From Methylocaldum sp002005105 (lineage in GTDB: Bacteria; Pseudomonadota; Gammaproteobacteria; Methylococcales; Methylococcaceae), in the NCBI RefSeq assembly GCF_051027545.1, contig NZ_CP194902.1, positions 2,170,001-2,234,000 on the forward strand: DNA of 64,000 nt. Direction: 5' to 3'. A model generated the notes under the pieces. That model saw only the letters and a list, made by a program, of their open reading frames with translations, did not search any database and was not told the origin of the DNA. Within the stretch, counting starts at the first letter, position 1. Every line of letters starts with the position of its first letter. Below, piece after piece: positions 33,409 to 42,445 of the stretch. The position numbers were made by a program, and so were the translations under genes.

Positions 33409-34257
33409 TTATCGGGCGCTTTGCAGTCCGGGTGGTGCCAGATTCGGGTTATGGTCGATAACGTACAGGAACCGGACCAAGGTTCCCCGTTCGGCGTGGT
33501 CCTTGAACCAACCGTTTTCGGCCATACGGGCTTCGCAAAGGAATTCGTTGCCTTCGGCAGCGAACTCGGGTTGCAGTGTCCGGGAGAACTCGTAGTTCTT
33601 TATCCAATGATTTCGGATGTTTGCGGTGAAGTCATGCTGGGTATAGCGGAACGACAAGCCTTGTAAGGTTTCGGCCATGCGCGTGTGACCGGGGAGCAAG
33701 ATCGTGTCGGGATCGTTTTCTTCCTTTGCCTGAAAGGCGGCGACGATCATCCGGCCGCCGGGGGCCAGTTTGGCGTTGAGCTTCGCCAGCGTGGCACCGT
33801 AATCGCCCATGAAATAAATGGAATCGATTGCCAGGATGACGTCGTAATCCCCGCCGGGGAGCTCGTCGTGGATCAGGTCGACGCATCGGAAATCCAGCGC
33901 GGGCGTTTTTCCCTGCGTTCTGCGTTGCGCCTGAGCGATGGCGACATCCGAATAATCGACTCCACGTATGGTGCAGGCGGTGCGCTGATGGAGATACTCC
34001 GTGATGTATCCGTTGGAGCAGCCGACTTCCAGAACCTTCTCACCCGGCTTGAGCAGCGAAGCCAGGCAATCCATCTCGTCCGTGTCCATCATGCCGTGCT
34101 GGCACAAGTCCCGGCCGTAAACCGCCTCGCAGAAGCGCGAATGGGTCGGGCTTTCGGCTGCACGCCGAAAATATTCGTTGTACCAGGCTTTCGAAAACAT
34201 CTGGGCCTGACCCATGTCGGCCGTGTGGTTCATCAGTTCGCCCATGCTCTGATCCAT
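33409..34257 (-). CDS. Class I SAM-dependent methyltransferase
   Basis: The 282 residues have the SAM-binding motif I VLEVGCSNGY (75-84), an acidic residue at the end of the next strand (IRGVDYSD), and DVILAIDSIYFM as motif post-II/III. The substrate cannot be inferred. Its C-terminal part (residues about 190-280) is not a common methyltransferase tail. It lies about 100 bp downstream of the acyl-CoA-dehydrogenase-like gene on the same strand. Confidence 0.8.
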   Translation of the reverse strand: MDQSMGELMNHTADMGQAQMFSKAWYNEYFRRAAESPTHSRFCEAVYGRDLCQHGMMDTDEMDCLASLLKPGEKVLEVGCSNGYITEYLHQRTACTIRGVDYSDVAIAQAQRRTQGKTPALDFRCVDLIHDELPGGDYDVILAIDSIYFMGDYGATLAKLNAKLAPGGRMIVAAFQAKEENDPDTILLPGHTRMAETLQGLSFRYTQHDFTANIRNHWIKNYEFSRTLQPEFAAEGNEFLCEARMAENGWFKDHAERGTLVRFLYVIDHNPNLAPPGLQSAR

Positions 34258-34354
34258 ACGTATGCTCCGGTGTTATTTAATTAGTGAATTCTAATATATC
34301 AGGCGTGCTCGGGATTTGTCCCGAGAGCGTTGCCTCTTGATGTCAGCAATGGCG

Positions 34355-35524
34355 CTAGAACTGGAAAAACGGCCACTCGGGTTCGAGTCCGAGCATGATT
34401 TGTCCGACTGCCTCCAGCTTGCCCGCGTTGATGAAGCCATGCTGGGTGATGACGTGGATGTCGCGGAAGTGCTTCGAGAACTCATATTCTTCTCGGATTC
34501 CCGAGGCTCCCACGATCTCGTGGATGAGGTCCACCGCTGCCGCGGATTCGAGAACGGCGTGGGTCATCGCGAGTTGCATTTTGGCTTTGAGCTCTATCGT
34601 GACGGATCTCGCAGCGACGGCTTCTTTCCAAGCTTCCTCGAACGCCTGGTAGAAATAGAGTCGGCCGGCACCGAGTTTGGCTTCGGCTCGTGCGAGCTGT
34701 GATTGAACGACGGCCTGATTCTTGAGCGTCTTCGTTCCATACGCGGGCGTCTTCCGGGTGATGAGCTCGACCGCTTCATCGATGGCCGCGCGTGCGATAC
34801 CGAGCGCCGGCGGGACGAGGGCGGCGATCGCCGGCCAGACCGTCAGCCGGTAAAGAGATCCCTGATAGGCGCTGCCCGGTTTCTCTAACGGTCGCCATGG
34901 CGCGGCCCAATGCTCGGGGATGAATACGTCCCGCATCTCGACATCATGGCTGCCGCTGCCGCGCATGCCCATCGTGTTCCAGTTGTCGACGATTTCGGCT
35001 TCGGGCGCGGGAACCGCGATCAACAGCATTTCCGGATTGCCATCGGCGGCCACGCGCAGTTCGCCATCATCGTAGATATTCGCAAAGCCGAGAAAGGCCG
35101 TCGCATGGTGTGCGCCGCTCACGAAGGTCGTGCGTCCCGAGATGCGATAGCCGCCCGCGACCGGAACGGCCTTGCGCGCAGGGTTGAAGGAGCCGACCGG
35201 AATTGCCTCGAACCCAAAAATCTCCTGCGCGGCCTGGTCGCCGAACCATGGGGCGAACATATCGTGGGCAACGGCGATTTGCAGATTCCAACCCGCCGCA
35301 CTGTCGATACGGGAGACTTCCTCTATTACGCGAAAAGCAGAGATCGGCTCGACCTCAAGTCCGCCGAATGCCTTCGGCCGCCACAATCGATAGAGGCCCG
35401 CCTCCTGCATCGCCTTCGCCACCGGTATTGCCAGTTTGCGCTCGCGTTCGGCCGCCTGTGCATATTGGCGGATGATCGGTTCGATCTCTCGAACCGTTTT
35501 CAGCAGGGAATCGACTGTGGGCAT
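34355..35524 (-). CDS. Acyl-CoA-dehydrogenase-fold flavin monooxygenase or dehydrogenase
   Basis: The 389 residues match the group D flavin monooxygenase branch of the acyl-CoA dehydrogenase fold: N-terminal helices with RLWRPKAFGGLEVEP, the FMN/FAD region GGYRISGRTTFVSGAHHA, DNWNTMGMRGSGSHDVEMRD, and the C-terminal EIVGASGIREEYEFSKHFRDIHVITQH. I do not see the catalytic Glu of true acyl-CoA dehydrogenases. Relatives hydroxylate aromatics or sulfur compounds with reduced flavin from a separate reductase, and no reductase gene is adjacent. Confidence 0.75.
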   Translation of the reverse strand: MPTVDSLLKTVREIEPIIRQYAQAAERERKLAIPVAKAMQEAGLYRLWRPKAFGGLEVEPISAFRVIEEVSRIDSAAGWNLQIAVAHDMFAPWFGDQAAQEIFGFEAIPVGSFNPARKAVPVAGGYRISGRTTFVSGAHHATAFLGFANIYDDGELRVAADGNPEMLLIAVPAPEAEIVDNWNTMGMRGSGSHDVEMRDVFIPEHWAAPWRPLEKPGSAYQGSLYRLTVWPAIAALVPPALGIARAAIDEAVELITRKTPAYGTKTLKNQAVVQSQLARAEAKLGAGRLYFYQAFEEAWKEAVAARSVTIELKAKMQLAMTHAVLESAAAVDLIHEIVGASGIREEYEFSKHFRDIHVITQHGFINAGKLEAVGQIMLGLEPEWPFFQF

Positions 35525-35767
35525 GAACGCCTCCTCTGTTTACGTCTTATCGAATGCGGGCGCGGATCGACCGCTTCTCCGAGCCGCCGGAGTATATCAA
35601 AGGGTAAAAGGGCGGACGGCAAGGCGGTACCTCGGTGAGCGGAACGGTGGCCGATCAGGAGCGACGGAGCGAGGCGGTGAAGTTCGCGGGATGTGGCTCG
35701 TTTTTCACCCACATCCCGCGACTCTTGGCTGGAAGTCGGACGACGGATCGTTCGAAACGCTTACGAA

Positions 35768-36127
35768 TTACAAATAAGCGTCACCATAGGAGGTGGATTT
35801 TTCGAAGTTCTCCCACACATAGGCCGGTTCGACCAGGCTCTTGGTCGGAATCGGACTGGTGATGACGTCGAAAACGCCGGATGCGGTCCTGCCGAGCGTG
35901 TCCAGCGTACCCATGATCAAGCCGCCAGCGCTCCCGACGACGGGATTGGTCTTCTTGCTTGCGCCTACGATATTTTTCGGAACTTCCCCAATCCCGGTAA
36001 ACAGATTTGCAAATCCCCTCGTGAACTTGTCGCCTACCTCGGAAAAGTAGCCGTCCGCGTGACCGGCCGGTGCATGGGCGGCGATCGCAAGAGCTACGGT
36101 CAAGGTAAGGGATTTTACGTTGCGCAT
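35768..36127 (-). CDS. Exosortase-system-associated protein, TIGR04073 type
   Basis: The 119 residues begin with a signal peptide (MRNVKSLTLTVALAIAAHA). A short conserved domain follows (DKFTRGFANLFTGIGEVPKN, SPIPTKSLVEPAYVWENF). This pattern fits the TIGR04073 family found in genomes with exosortase/PEP-CTERM systems. It would be periplasmic. The function is unknown. The prsR/prsT genes at the window start show that such a system exists in this genome. Confidence 0.75.
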   Translation of the reverse strand: MRNVKSLTLTVALAIAAHAPAGHADGYFSEVGDKFTRGFANLFTGIGEVPKNIVGASKKTNPVVGSAGGLIMGTLDTLGRTASGVFDVITSPIPTKSLVEPAYVWENFEKSTSYGDAYL

Positions 36128-36261
36128 GGTTGTTTCCTCAGCAAGTCTTGTTGTTATATAGTTTCGTGACGAAACTAAAGTGTAGGGGGGCGGAATTGCT
36201 TAAGTCAACAGCCATGACAACCGGCCTGGTCGCCTCGTGCGAAAGGCTTGCAAGGCCGGGC

Positions 36262-37881
36262 TCAGCCTTCGGCCGATATGCTGGATTGATACCGAAGCCA
36301 GTTTTGGTTCGTGTCCCGGTCGAGTTCGTCAATCCGACGATCGATGGCGCCGATGACGTAACGCGAATACGGGCCGAGATGCAGGTACATCGCCATGAGA
36401 CTGACAGCGAGACGCAAGGCCTGCGGGTTGGTTTTGGCGCAGTTCATGAAGGTCTGCCAGAATGCGTCGCGCAATTCCGGCAATTTGTTGAAAACCTTGT
36501 TGACCGTTTCGACGGCGCCGACTTTTCGCCGGGCGTCCCCTTTAGGTAAGTCGCGAGGACGATCGGATCGGTCCAGCAGGCTGACCAGCCGATTGATCCG
36601 TCCGACGTAGGCGACCGGGTCATACACGCGCTGGAGAATGCGCCGGTAGTCGTCAAGCACATCCCGGAGCGGGCGCAAGGTGTCGAAATTCAAACCACTG
36701 GTGCATTGGTCGCCGGCGTCCACGTCCGGCATGATGTCATGGCCCGGATGGAGGCGCCCCTCCCGCTGTAGCCGCCGGGTCAGCTGTGTATTCGGCAATG
36801 CATACAGAAGCCCCACCATGCACACCGGAATCGCCGCCGCCTCGATGAAATCCGCCATGGCATCGGCGATCGAGTCCTTTTCGCTGTCGAATCCGACGAT
36901 GAACCCGGCAGTAACCATCATGCCGTAGGAGTAAATCTTGTGGATGCTCTCGACCAAGTCGCGGCGGGTGTTCTGCCTTTTCTTGGTCGCGATCAGAGTC
37001 TCCGGGTCCGGACTCTCGATGCCGATGAAGACGAGGAAGAAGTTCGCCCGTTTCATGAGTTCGAGAAGCTCGGTGTCTTCGGCGAGATTGATCGAGGCTT
37101 CGGTCGAGAATTCGAAAGGAAAGTCATGGGCTTCCTGCCAGGTTATGAGTTCGGCCAGGAACGCCTTTACCACCTTCTTGTTGCCGATCAGGTTGTCGTC
37201 CACGAAATCGACGTGCCCCCGGTAACCCATGGAATAGAGTGCATCGAGTTCGGCGAACACCTGCGTCGCGGTTTTGGTGCGCGGCACCCGTCCGTAAAGC
37301 TCGATGATGTCGCAGAACTCGCAGGTGAACGGACAGCCCCGTGAGAACTGCAAACCGACGTAAAGATAATGCTCGAATTTGAGCAAATCGAAACGCGGGA
37401 TCGGGCTCTTCGTGACATCGATCTGGAACTTGGGGGCGGTGAACATCCCCGATCGTTGTCCACTCTCCCAGGCATCCACGAACGTCTGCATAATGCCCTC
37501 GGCTTCTCCGAGAACCAGGAAGTCCGCCGAACGGTAAACGTGCGGACTCGAGGTCGCATCCGGCCCGCCCACGACCACGGGCGTGCCCATGATGTGGGCT
37601 CGTTCGATCAAGTCGAGCGTATCGGGCTGCTGGGTAATCATGCCCCCCGTCATCACCATATCGGACCAGGCGATATCCTCGTCGCTAAGCTCCTCGGTGT
37701 TCCGGTTGACGAGACGGATATTCCATTCTCGAGGCAGCAATGAAGCTACGGTAACCAAGCCAAGCGGAGCGGCCGGATAACGTGCGCCCACCAATTCGCA
37801 GGCTTCGGGGTAATTCCAGAACGATTCCGCTTTGAAGCGCGGATAGATCATCAAAACATTGCAGGAGGCCACTTCCTTCAT
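36262..37881 (-). CDS. B12-binding radical SAM protein (DUF4070, HpnP/HpnR-like)
   Basis: The 539 residues from the ATG at 37881 consist of an N-terminal B12-binding Rossmann domain (about 5-140), the radical SAM cluster motif RGCPFTCEFC (Cys183, Cys187, Cys190), and a C-terminal DUF4070 region. The strong block FCDIIELYGRVPRTKTATQ is shared with the hopanoid methylases HpnP and HpnR, so methylation of a lipid at an unactivated carbon is plausible. Many uncharacterised DUF4070 proteins share it. The longer frame upstream of 37881 has no good ribosome site and different composition. Confidence 0.82.
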   Translation of the reverse strand: MKEVASCNVLMIYPRFKAESFWNYPEACELVGARYPAAPLGLVTVASLLPREWNIRLVNRNTEELSDEDIAWSDMVMTGGMITQQPDTLDLIERAHIMGTPVVVGGPDATSSPHVYRSADFLVLGEAEGIMQTFVDAWESGQRSGMFTAPKFQIDVTKSPIPRFDLLKFEHYLYVGLQFSRGCPFTCEFCDIIELYGRVPRTKTATQVFAELDALYSMGYRGHVDFVDDNLIGNKKVVKAFLAELITWQEAHDFPFEFSTEASINLAEDTELLELMKRANFFLVFIGIESPDPETLIATKKRQNTRRDLVESIHKIYSYGMMVTAGFIVGFDSEKDSIADAMADFIEAAAIPVCMVGLLYALPNTQLTRRLQREGRLHPGHDIMPDVDAGDQCTSGLNFDTLRPLRDVLDDYRRILQRVYDPVAYVGRINRLVSLLDRSDRPRDLPKGDARRKVGAVETVNKVFNKLPELRDAFWQTFMNCAKTNPQALRLAVSLMAMYLHLGPYSRYVIGAIDRRIDELDRDTNQNWLRYQSSISAEG

Positions 37882-38311
37882 GATGTTCTCCGATCCATGG
37901 AAATTAGCAGGGGGCGTGGGATTTGACCCAACAGTGCGCTTCTGAAAGATACCTGTCAAGGTCCAGATTCGGTCTGTTCGCATGACGTAAGTGGCTTTCT
38001 GTCCGGCATGTGTTACAGCTGAAAGCAAGACAGAACGCCCGCACGTCATTGTCTTGACAAGCGTTCAAGCCGGGTAGAGTGGGAGGATTCAGCTCCGGAA
38101 AACGTTTCGGTAGAGTGGGGCGGCGAACGAGACCGACATTCGCAAGGTCTGTAGATGCCGGTTTGAGCTCGGATTCTGCACGGTTGCATTCTGGATGACG
38201 GACTGACTCGTCCAATCGGAGCAAAAAGCAAGAATCTCTTTTCGTTGGCTTATTGACGGATGATGTTCTTAAGCACAAAATCTTACGTTTGTCTTACATT
38301 GGGTATGCGCC
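37882..38311. other. Intergenic region, no gene seen
   Basis: About 430 bp between the radical SAM gene and the toxin-antitoxin pair, which are divergent. On the minus strand near 37900-37940 a short stretch resembles a tRNA 3' end (GTCAAATCCCAC then GCCCCCTGC), but no matching 5' half exists. Confidence 0.5.
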
Positions 38312-38575
38312 ATGGAGACCACCAAACTTTCGAGCAAAGGCCAAGTGATCATTCCCAAAGGGTTTCGAGCGGCCCACGGTTGGGAAGCAGGGCTGGAGCT
38401 GGTTGCCATCGAGGTTGGCGACGGCATTCTGCTCAAACCGAAAGTGCCTTTCGAGGAAACCGTTCTCGACGAGGTTGCGGGCTGCTTGCGGTTCGAAGGG
38501 AAAGCCAAGAGCGATGAAGAAATCGATCAAGCGATACGCCAGCACGTAAGGAAGGAATGGCGTGATAGCGATTGA
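38312..38575 (+). CDS. AbrB/MazE-type antitoxin
   Basis: The 87 residues begin with a SpoVT-AbrB DNA-binding domain (TKLSSKGQVIIPKGFRAAHGW) followed by an acidic C-terminal tail that would wrap the toxin. It overlaps the following PIN-domain gene by 14 bp, the usual translationally coupled VapBC layout. It should repress its own promoter together with the toxin. Confidence 0.88.
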   Translation: METTKLSSKGQVIIPKGFRAAHGWEAGLELVAIEVGDGILLKPKVPFEETVLDEVAGCLRFEGKAKSDEEIDQAIRQHVRKEWRDSD

Positions 38576-38951
38576 TGCCAATATTGTCGTACGACTTCTC
38601 ACCCGGGACGATCAGGCTCAATACCAGGCCAGCTACCAGCTCTTCCGGACGGCCGAGATCTTCATACCCGATACGGTGATCCTGGAAACCGAATGGGTGC
38701 TGCGTTATGCGTACGACTTTAAACCCGCGGAAATCTGCTCCGCATTCAAAAAGCTATTCGGGCTCAAAAACGTTCATGTAAACAATGCCCAGCTTGTCGC
38801 GCGGGTGATCAACTGGCACGAAGCCGGTCTGGATTTCGCCGATGCTTTCCACTTGGCGAATAGCGAGCGGTATTCGTCCCTGAAAACATTCGACGAGCGG
38901 TTTATCAAGAAGGCTGGCGGCTTGTCGGATTGCTTGGTGGGAAAGCCCTGA
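38562..38951 (+). CDS. vapC: VapC-type PIN-domain toxin
   Basis: The 129 residues carry the acidic PIN active site: Asp5 (MIAIDAN), Glu42/Glu44 (ILETEW), and the Asp pair in HEAGLDFADAFHL. Such toxins cleave specific RNAs, often tRNAs, until bound by the antitoxin encoded just upstream. The length is normal and all acidic residues are present, so it should be active. Confidence 0.88.
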   Translation: MIAIDANIVVRLLTRDDQAQYQASYQLFRTAEIFIPDTVILETEWVLRYAYDFKPAEICSAFKKLFGLKNVHVNNAQLVARVINWHEAGLDFADAFHLANSERYSSLKTFDERFIKKAGGLSDCLVGKP

Positions 38952-39043
38952 TTCGCCTGTAGGCTGGGTCAGAGAAACAAGCCCCAGTTTTTATAGGCCG
39001 CGAACGCAGAGTGAAGCTGGGGTTCCGCAAAACGGCCATTGAC

Positions 39044-39253
39044 TCATGCGTTGGCAGCAAGCGAGAAATGAATCGGAATTGGGCGACTTTCTCCTTGTTC
39101 CAGGCGCTCGGCAATGACGCGCAGGGCAAGAGCTTCAACCTTGACCATGGCCTCCTCGGCATTTGCGCCATAGGCGAGCACGCCCGGCAATTCAGGAACT
39201 TCGGCAAGCCAACGGCCATCCTCTTCTTGCTCGTGTTCGATACAGAAATTCAT
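39044..39253 (-). CDS. HicB-like antitoxin-fold protein, orphan
   Basis: The 69 residues have the HicB partial RNase H-like fold: EDGRWLAEVPELPGVLAYGANAEEAM then VKVEALALRVIAERLEQGE. It lacks a C-terminal DNA-binding helix. No HicA toxin is found on either side, so it is an orphan or acts alone. Good fit in length to solitary HicB proteins. Confidence 0.7.
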   Translation of the reverse strand: MNFCIEHEQEEDGRWLAEVPELPGVLAYGANAEEAMVKVEALALRVIAERLEQGESRPIPIHFSLAANA

Positions 39254-39331
39254 GGATTTTCCGGTTGGTAAACGTAACTGAACTTAGTCCTACTATAGAT
39301 CGCGAAAATTAAGGCGGTTTACCCACGTTCA

Positions 39332-40555
39332 TCACTGATACCGCAACGCCTCGATCGGCCGAAGTTCGGCCGCCTTGCGGGCGGGATAAAACCCGAAGAA
39401 GATGCCCACTGCCGCGGCGACGGTGAAGGCGAGCAGGATGGACCAGAGGGTGACGACCACGGTCATGCCGCCCAGGCTGGCGGCGAGCCAGGCCCCGGCG
39501 AACCCGATGGCGGCGCCGATCAGGCTGCCGGCCAGGGAGATGATCAGGGCTTCCAGGAGGAATTGCAGCAGAATATCCTGCCGCCGCGCGCCGATGGCGA
39601 GGCGGATGCCGATTTCGCGGGTCCGTTCGGTCACCGAGACCAGCATGATGTTCATGATGCCGATGCCGCCCACCAGGAGCGATACCGAGGCAATGGCGCC
39701 CAGCATGACCGACATGGTGCGGGTGGTTCCGGCGGCGGTTTGGGCGAGGGCGGTCAGGTTGCGGACCGTGAAATCGTCTTCCTGGCCCGGCCGGATGCGG
39801 TGCCGGGTGCGCAAGAGTTCGATCAGGCTTTTCTCCGCGCGCGGCATCGCTTCGCTGGAGCGGGCTTTCGCCATGATGAACCGGACCATCCCCGGAAACG
39901 GATTGCCGAACAATTGGCGCTGCGCTGTCGTCAAGGGCACCATCGAGGTATCGTCCTGATCGCGTCCGTCGAGACTCTGCCCTTTGGGTTCCAGGACGCC
40001 GACAACGAGGAACGGGCTGTTCTTGACGCGGACCGTCTTGCCGACCGGGTCCTCATTGCCGAACAGGTTTTGAACGACGGTCTGCCCGAGCACGATCACC
40101 CGCGTCGCCGAGCGTACGTCGCTGTCGGTGAAGACGGTGCCGGAAACCGGATGCCAGTCGCGCACTTCGAAATAGGCCGGGGTGGTGCCCATGATGGAAG
40201 TTGCCCAGTTGTTGGGGCCGTAGATCACTTGCGCGATGTTGGAATAGGCGGGTGCGACCGAGGCGATCTCGGGCAGTTCGCCGATGGCCTGGGCATCGGT
40301 GACGGTGAGGGTGGGCACGGTTCCGCCGCCCATGCGCACGCCGCCCGAGGTCGACGAGCCCGTCAATATGATGAAAAGATTGCTGCCCATCGAGGCGATC
40401 GCTTCGCTCACCATGGCCTGGGCGCCCTGTCCGATCGCCATCATCAGCACCACGGCGCCGACGCCGATGATCATGCCGAGCATGGTGAGCGCGCTCCGCA
40501 GCCGGTTGGCGCCCATCGCCTGCAGCGCTTCTTCCAGTAAGGTGCCGAACATCAT
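39332..40555 (-). CDS. MacB-type ABC transporter permease (FtsX family)
   Basis: The 407 residues have one transmembrane helix near the N-terminus (LRSALTMLGMIIGVGAVVLM), a large periplasmic MacB core domain (about 45-280), and three C-terminal helices (MLGAIASVSLLVGGIGIMNI, LLEALIISLAGSLIGAAIGF, LWSILLAFTVAAAVGIFFGF). The C-terminal SVTERTREIGIRLAIGARR is the family signature. Together with the ATPase, adaptor and TolC-like genes upstream it completes a tripartite efflux pump. Its ATG overlaps the ATPase stop by 4 bp. Last gene of the operon. Confidence 0.92.
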   Translation of the reverse strand: MMFGTLLEEALQAMGANRLRSALTMLGMIIGVGAVVLMMAIGQGAQAMVSEAIASMGSNLFIILTGSSTSGGVRMGGGTVPTLTVTDAQAIGELPEIASVAPAYSNIAQVIYGPNNWATSIMGTTPAYFEVRDWHPVSGTVFTDSDVRSATRVIVLGQTVVQNLFGNEDPVGKTVRVKNSPFLVVGVLEPKGQSLDGRDQDDTSMVPLTTAQRQLFGNPFPGMVRFIMAKARSSEAMPRAEKSLIELLRTRHRIRPGQEDDFTVRNLTALAQTAAGTTRTMSVMLGAIASVSLLVGGIGIMNIMLVSVTERTREIGIRLAIGARRQDILLQFLLEALIISLAGSLIGAAIGFAGAWLAASLGGMTVVVTLWSILLAFTVAAAVGIFFGFYPARKAAELRPIEALRYQ

Positions 40556-41271
40556 GAATGTACTCCTCCCAGAATCTCTTCCACCGGACCGTCCTCGGCG
40601 ATATGTCCGTCCACGACATGAATCAGGCGCTGGGCATGGCGCGCCACGTCGGGCTCGTGCGTCACCAGGACGATGGTCAGGCCCTCGTTTCGATTGAGTC
40701 GTTCGAATAAAGCCATGATTTCTTCGCTGGTATGGGTGTCCAGATTGCCGGTGGGCTCGTCCGCCAGAATCAGCTTCGGCGAATTGGCCAAAGCGCGGGC
40801 GATGGCTACCCGCTGTTGCTGTCCGCCCGAGAGTTGCGGCGGCCGATGGCCGACACGGTGGCCGAGGCCCACTTCTTCGAGCAGCTTCCGCGCGCGCGCC
40901 TCGCGCTCTTCGCGTCCCACGCCGGCATAGAGAAGCGGCAACGCGACATTGTCCTCGACCGTCTTCCGGGGCAGCAGGTTGAAGCCCTGGAAGACGAAGC
41001 CGATGGTGCGGTTGCGCAATGCGGCCAGTTCATCCGGCCCGAGTCGGGCGGTATCGGTGCCGTTCAACACGTAACGGCCGTCGCTCGGAATGTCGAGGCA
41101 GCCCAGGATGTTCATCAAGGTCGATTTGCCGGAGCCCGAAGGCCCCATGATGGCGACGAACTCGCCGGCATCGATCGTGAAGTTCAGACGATGCAGCACG
41201 GGTACGGTTCCGGAATCGCCGACAGGATATGTCTTGACCAGATCGACGACTTCGATGAGTGACGGAGGCAT
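40552..41271 (-). CDS. MacB-type ABC transporter ATP-binding protein
   Basis: The 239 residues from the ATG at 41271 (the longer frame runs into the adaptor gene). Walker [10 protein letters not shown] (43-51), signature [15 protein letters not shown], Walker [13 protein letters not shown] and the H-loop LVTHEP are all intact. In E. coli MacB the ATPase and permease are fused. Here they are separate genes, as in LolD/LolE-type and many Gram-positive systems. It powers the permease encoded next. Confidence 0.93.
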   Translation of the reverse strand: MPPSLIEVVDLVKTYPVGDSGTVPVLHRLNFTIDAGEFVAIMGPSGSGKSTLMNILGCLDIPSDGRYVLNGTDTARLGPDELAALRNRTIGFVFQGFNLLPRKTVEDNVALPLLYAGVGREEREARARKLLEEVGLGHRVGHRPPQLSGGQQQRVAIARALANSPKLILADEPTGNLDTHTSEEIMALFERLNRNEGLTIVLVTHEPDVARHAQRLIHVVDGHIAEDGPVEEILGGVHS

Positions 41272-41275
41272 ACCC

Positions 41276-42436
41276 TTAATGCATCCTGACCCTAAAGGAG
41301 CCGCCGGTACCGCCGCTGCCTCGGCCCGAATCGGCAGCGTCTTTTCGCTGGTCTTCGGTGACCAGCGGATCGTCTTCCTTGAGATCGCCTTCGACCAGTT
41401 CCACGAACTTGCCGTCGGTGATTCCCGTGCGCACCGGGACGGCCACCGGATTTCCTTCTTCCAAGCGATAAACCGCCTTCCCCTTGGGCTTGGGGGTTTT
41501 CGTGTCTTCCGCGCCTTCCGTCGGCTCGTAGCGTAGCGCGGCCACCGGCAGCCTGAGTACATTCTTGCGCTCGTCGACGACGATGGTGACGAAGGCCGTC
41601 ATGCCGGGCATGAGGATTTCCTCGGGATTGTCGACGTCGATCACGACGTTATAGGTCACGACGTTTTGGAGAACCTGCGAGTTCAGACGGATCTGGCGCA
41701 CGGTTCCGACGAAATCCCGTCCCGGAAACGCGTCGACCGCGAAATGTACGGTTTGGCCGACCCTCACCTTGCCCACGTCCGCTTCGGCGACCGTGGTGTC
41801 GATCTGCATTTTCTTCAGGTCCTGGGCGATGGTGAAAAGGGTAGGGGTCTGGAAGCTCGCGGCTACGGTCTGGCCCACATCCACGTTCCGCGACACCACA
41901 ACGCCCGATACCGGCGAGACGATCACGCTGTAGCGCAGATTGGTCTCGTCGCGATGCACCTGAGCGGTGGCGGCGGCCACTTGCGCCCTGGCCGCACCCA
42001 ACGCCTGTATCGCCGCATCCAATTCGGCGCGGGAGATATAGTCCTGCCCGAACAGGGCGCGAGCACGCCGCTCGTTGGCCTCCGCCAGCTGCAAAGATGC
42101 GCGGGCATTGGCCACGTTGGCGCGGCTCTGATCGAGCTGGGCGCGGAACAGGGCCGGGTCCAATTCGGCAAGCACCTGGCCTTCGCGGACTCGATCGTTA
42201 AAGTCGGCGTGGAGCGTCTGGACCGTACCGGACACCTGGGTGCCGACGTTGACCAGCACCACGGGATTCAAGGTTCCATTGGCGGAAACGGTTTGCTGGA
42301 TATCGCCCCGGGCGACCGGAGCCGTGCGGTAGGCGGAGGCATCGGCGGCATGCCGGTTCTTGTTCCACAGTACGAATCCGCCGGCGACCAGGGCCAAGAT
42401 GAGCAACAAGATTAAGAGTTTCGAACGCGACATCAT
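41276..42436 (-). CDS. Periplasmic adaptor protein of the MacA/HlyD type
   Basis: The 386 residues have an N-terminal membrane anchor (LLILLLILALVAGGFVLW), the lipoyl half-motifs (VGTQVSGTVQTLHADFNDRV and SPVSGVVVSRNVDVGQTV), an alpha-helical hairpin between them (about 90-165), and beta-barrel domains. It would link the inner-membrane MacB-like complex to the TolC-like channel encoded just upstream (9 bp between them). The end is Gly/Ser rich. Substrate not predictable; the sensor genes of the operon suggest metal or envelope stress. Confidence 0.92.
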   Translation of the reverse strand: MMSRSKLLILLLILALVAGGFVLWNKNRHAADASAYRTAPVARGDIQQTVSANGTLNPVVLVNVGTQVSGTVQTLHADFNDRVREGQVLAELDPALFRAQLDQSRANVANARASLQLAEANERRARALFGQDYISRAELDAAIQALGAARAQVAAATAQVHRDETNLRYSVIVSPVSGVVVSRNVDVGQTVAASFQTPTLFTIAQDLKKMQIDTTVAEADVGKVRVGQTVHFAVDAFPGRDFVGTVRQIRLNSQVLQNVVTYNVVIDVDNPEEILMPGMTAFVTIVVDERKNVLRLPVAALRYEPTEGAEDTKTPKPKGKAVYRLEEGNPVAVPVRTGITDGKFVELVEGDLKEDDPLVTEDQRKDAADSGRGSGGTGGSFRVRMH

Positions 42437-42445
42437 GAACCTTGA

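Noticed and set aside
37900..37960. tRNA gene on the minus strand near the radical SAM gene
   Set aside because: A T-arm-like GTCAAATCCCAC and a C-rich end are visible, but no matching 5' acceptor strand, D-arm or anticodon arm precedes them. At most a 3' fragment left by integration.
38945..39043. HicA toxin downstream of HicB
   Set aside because: No HicA-like start or dsRBD-type sequence with the active His is found in any frame between HicB and vapC.
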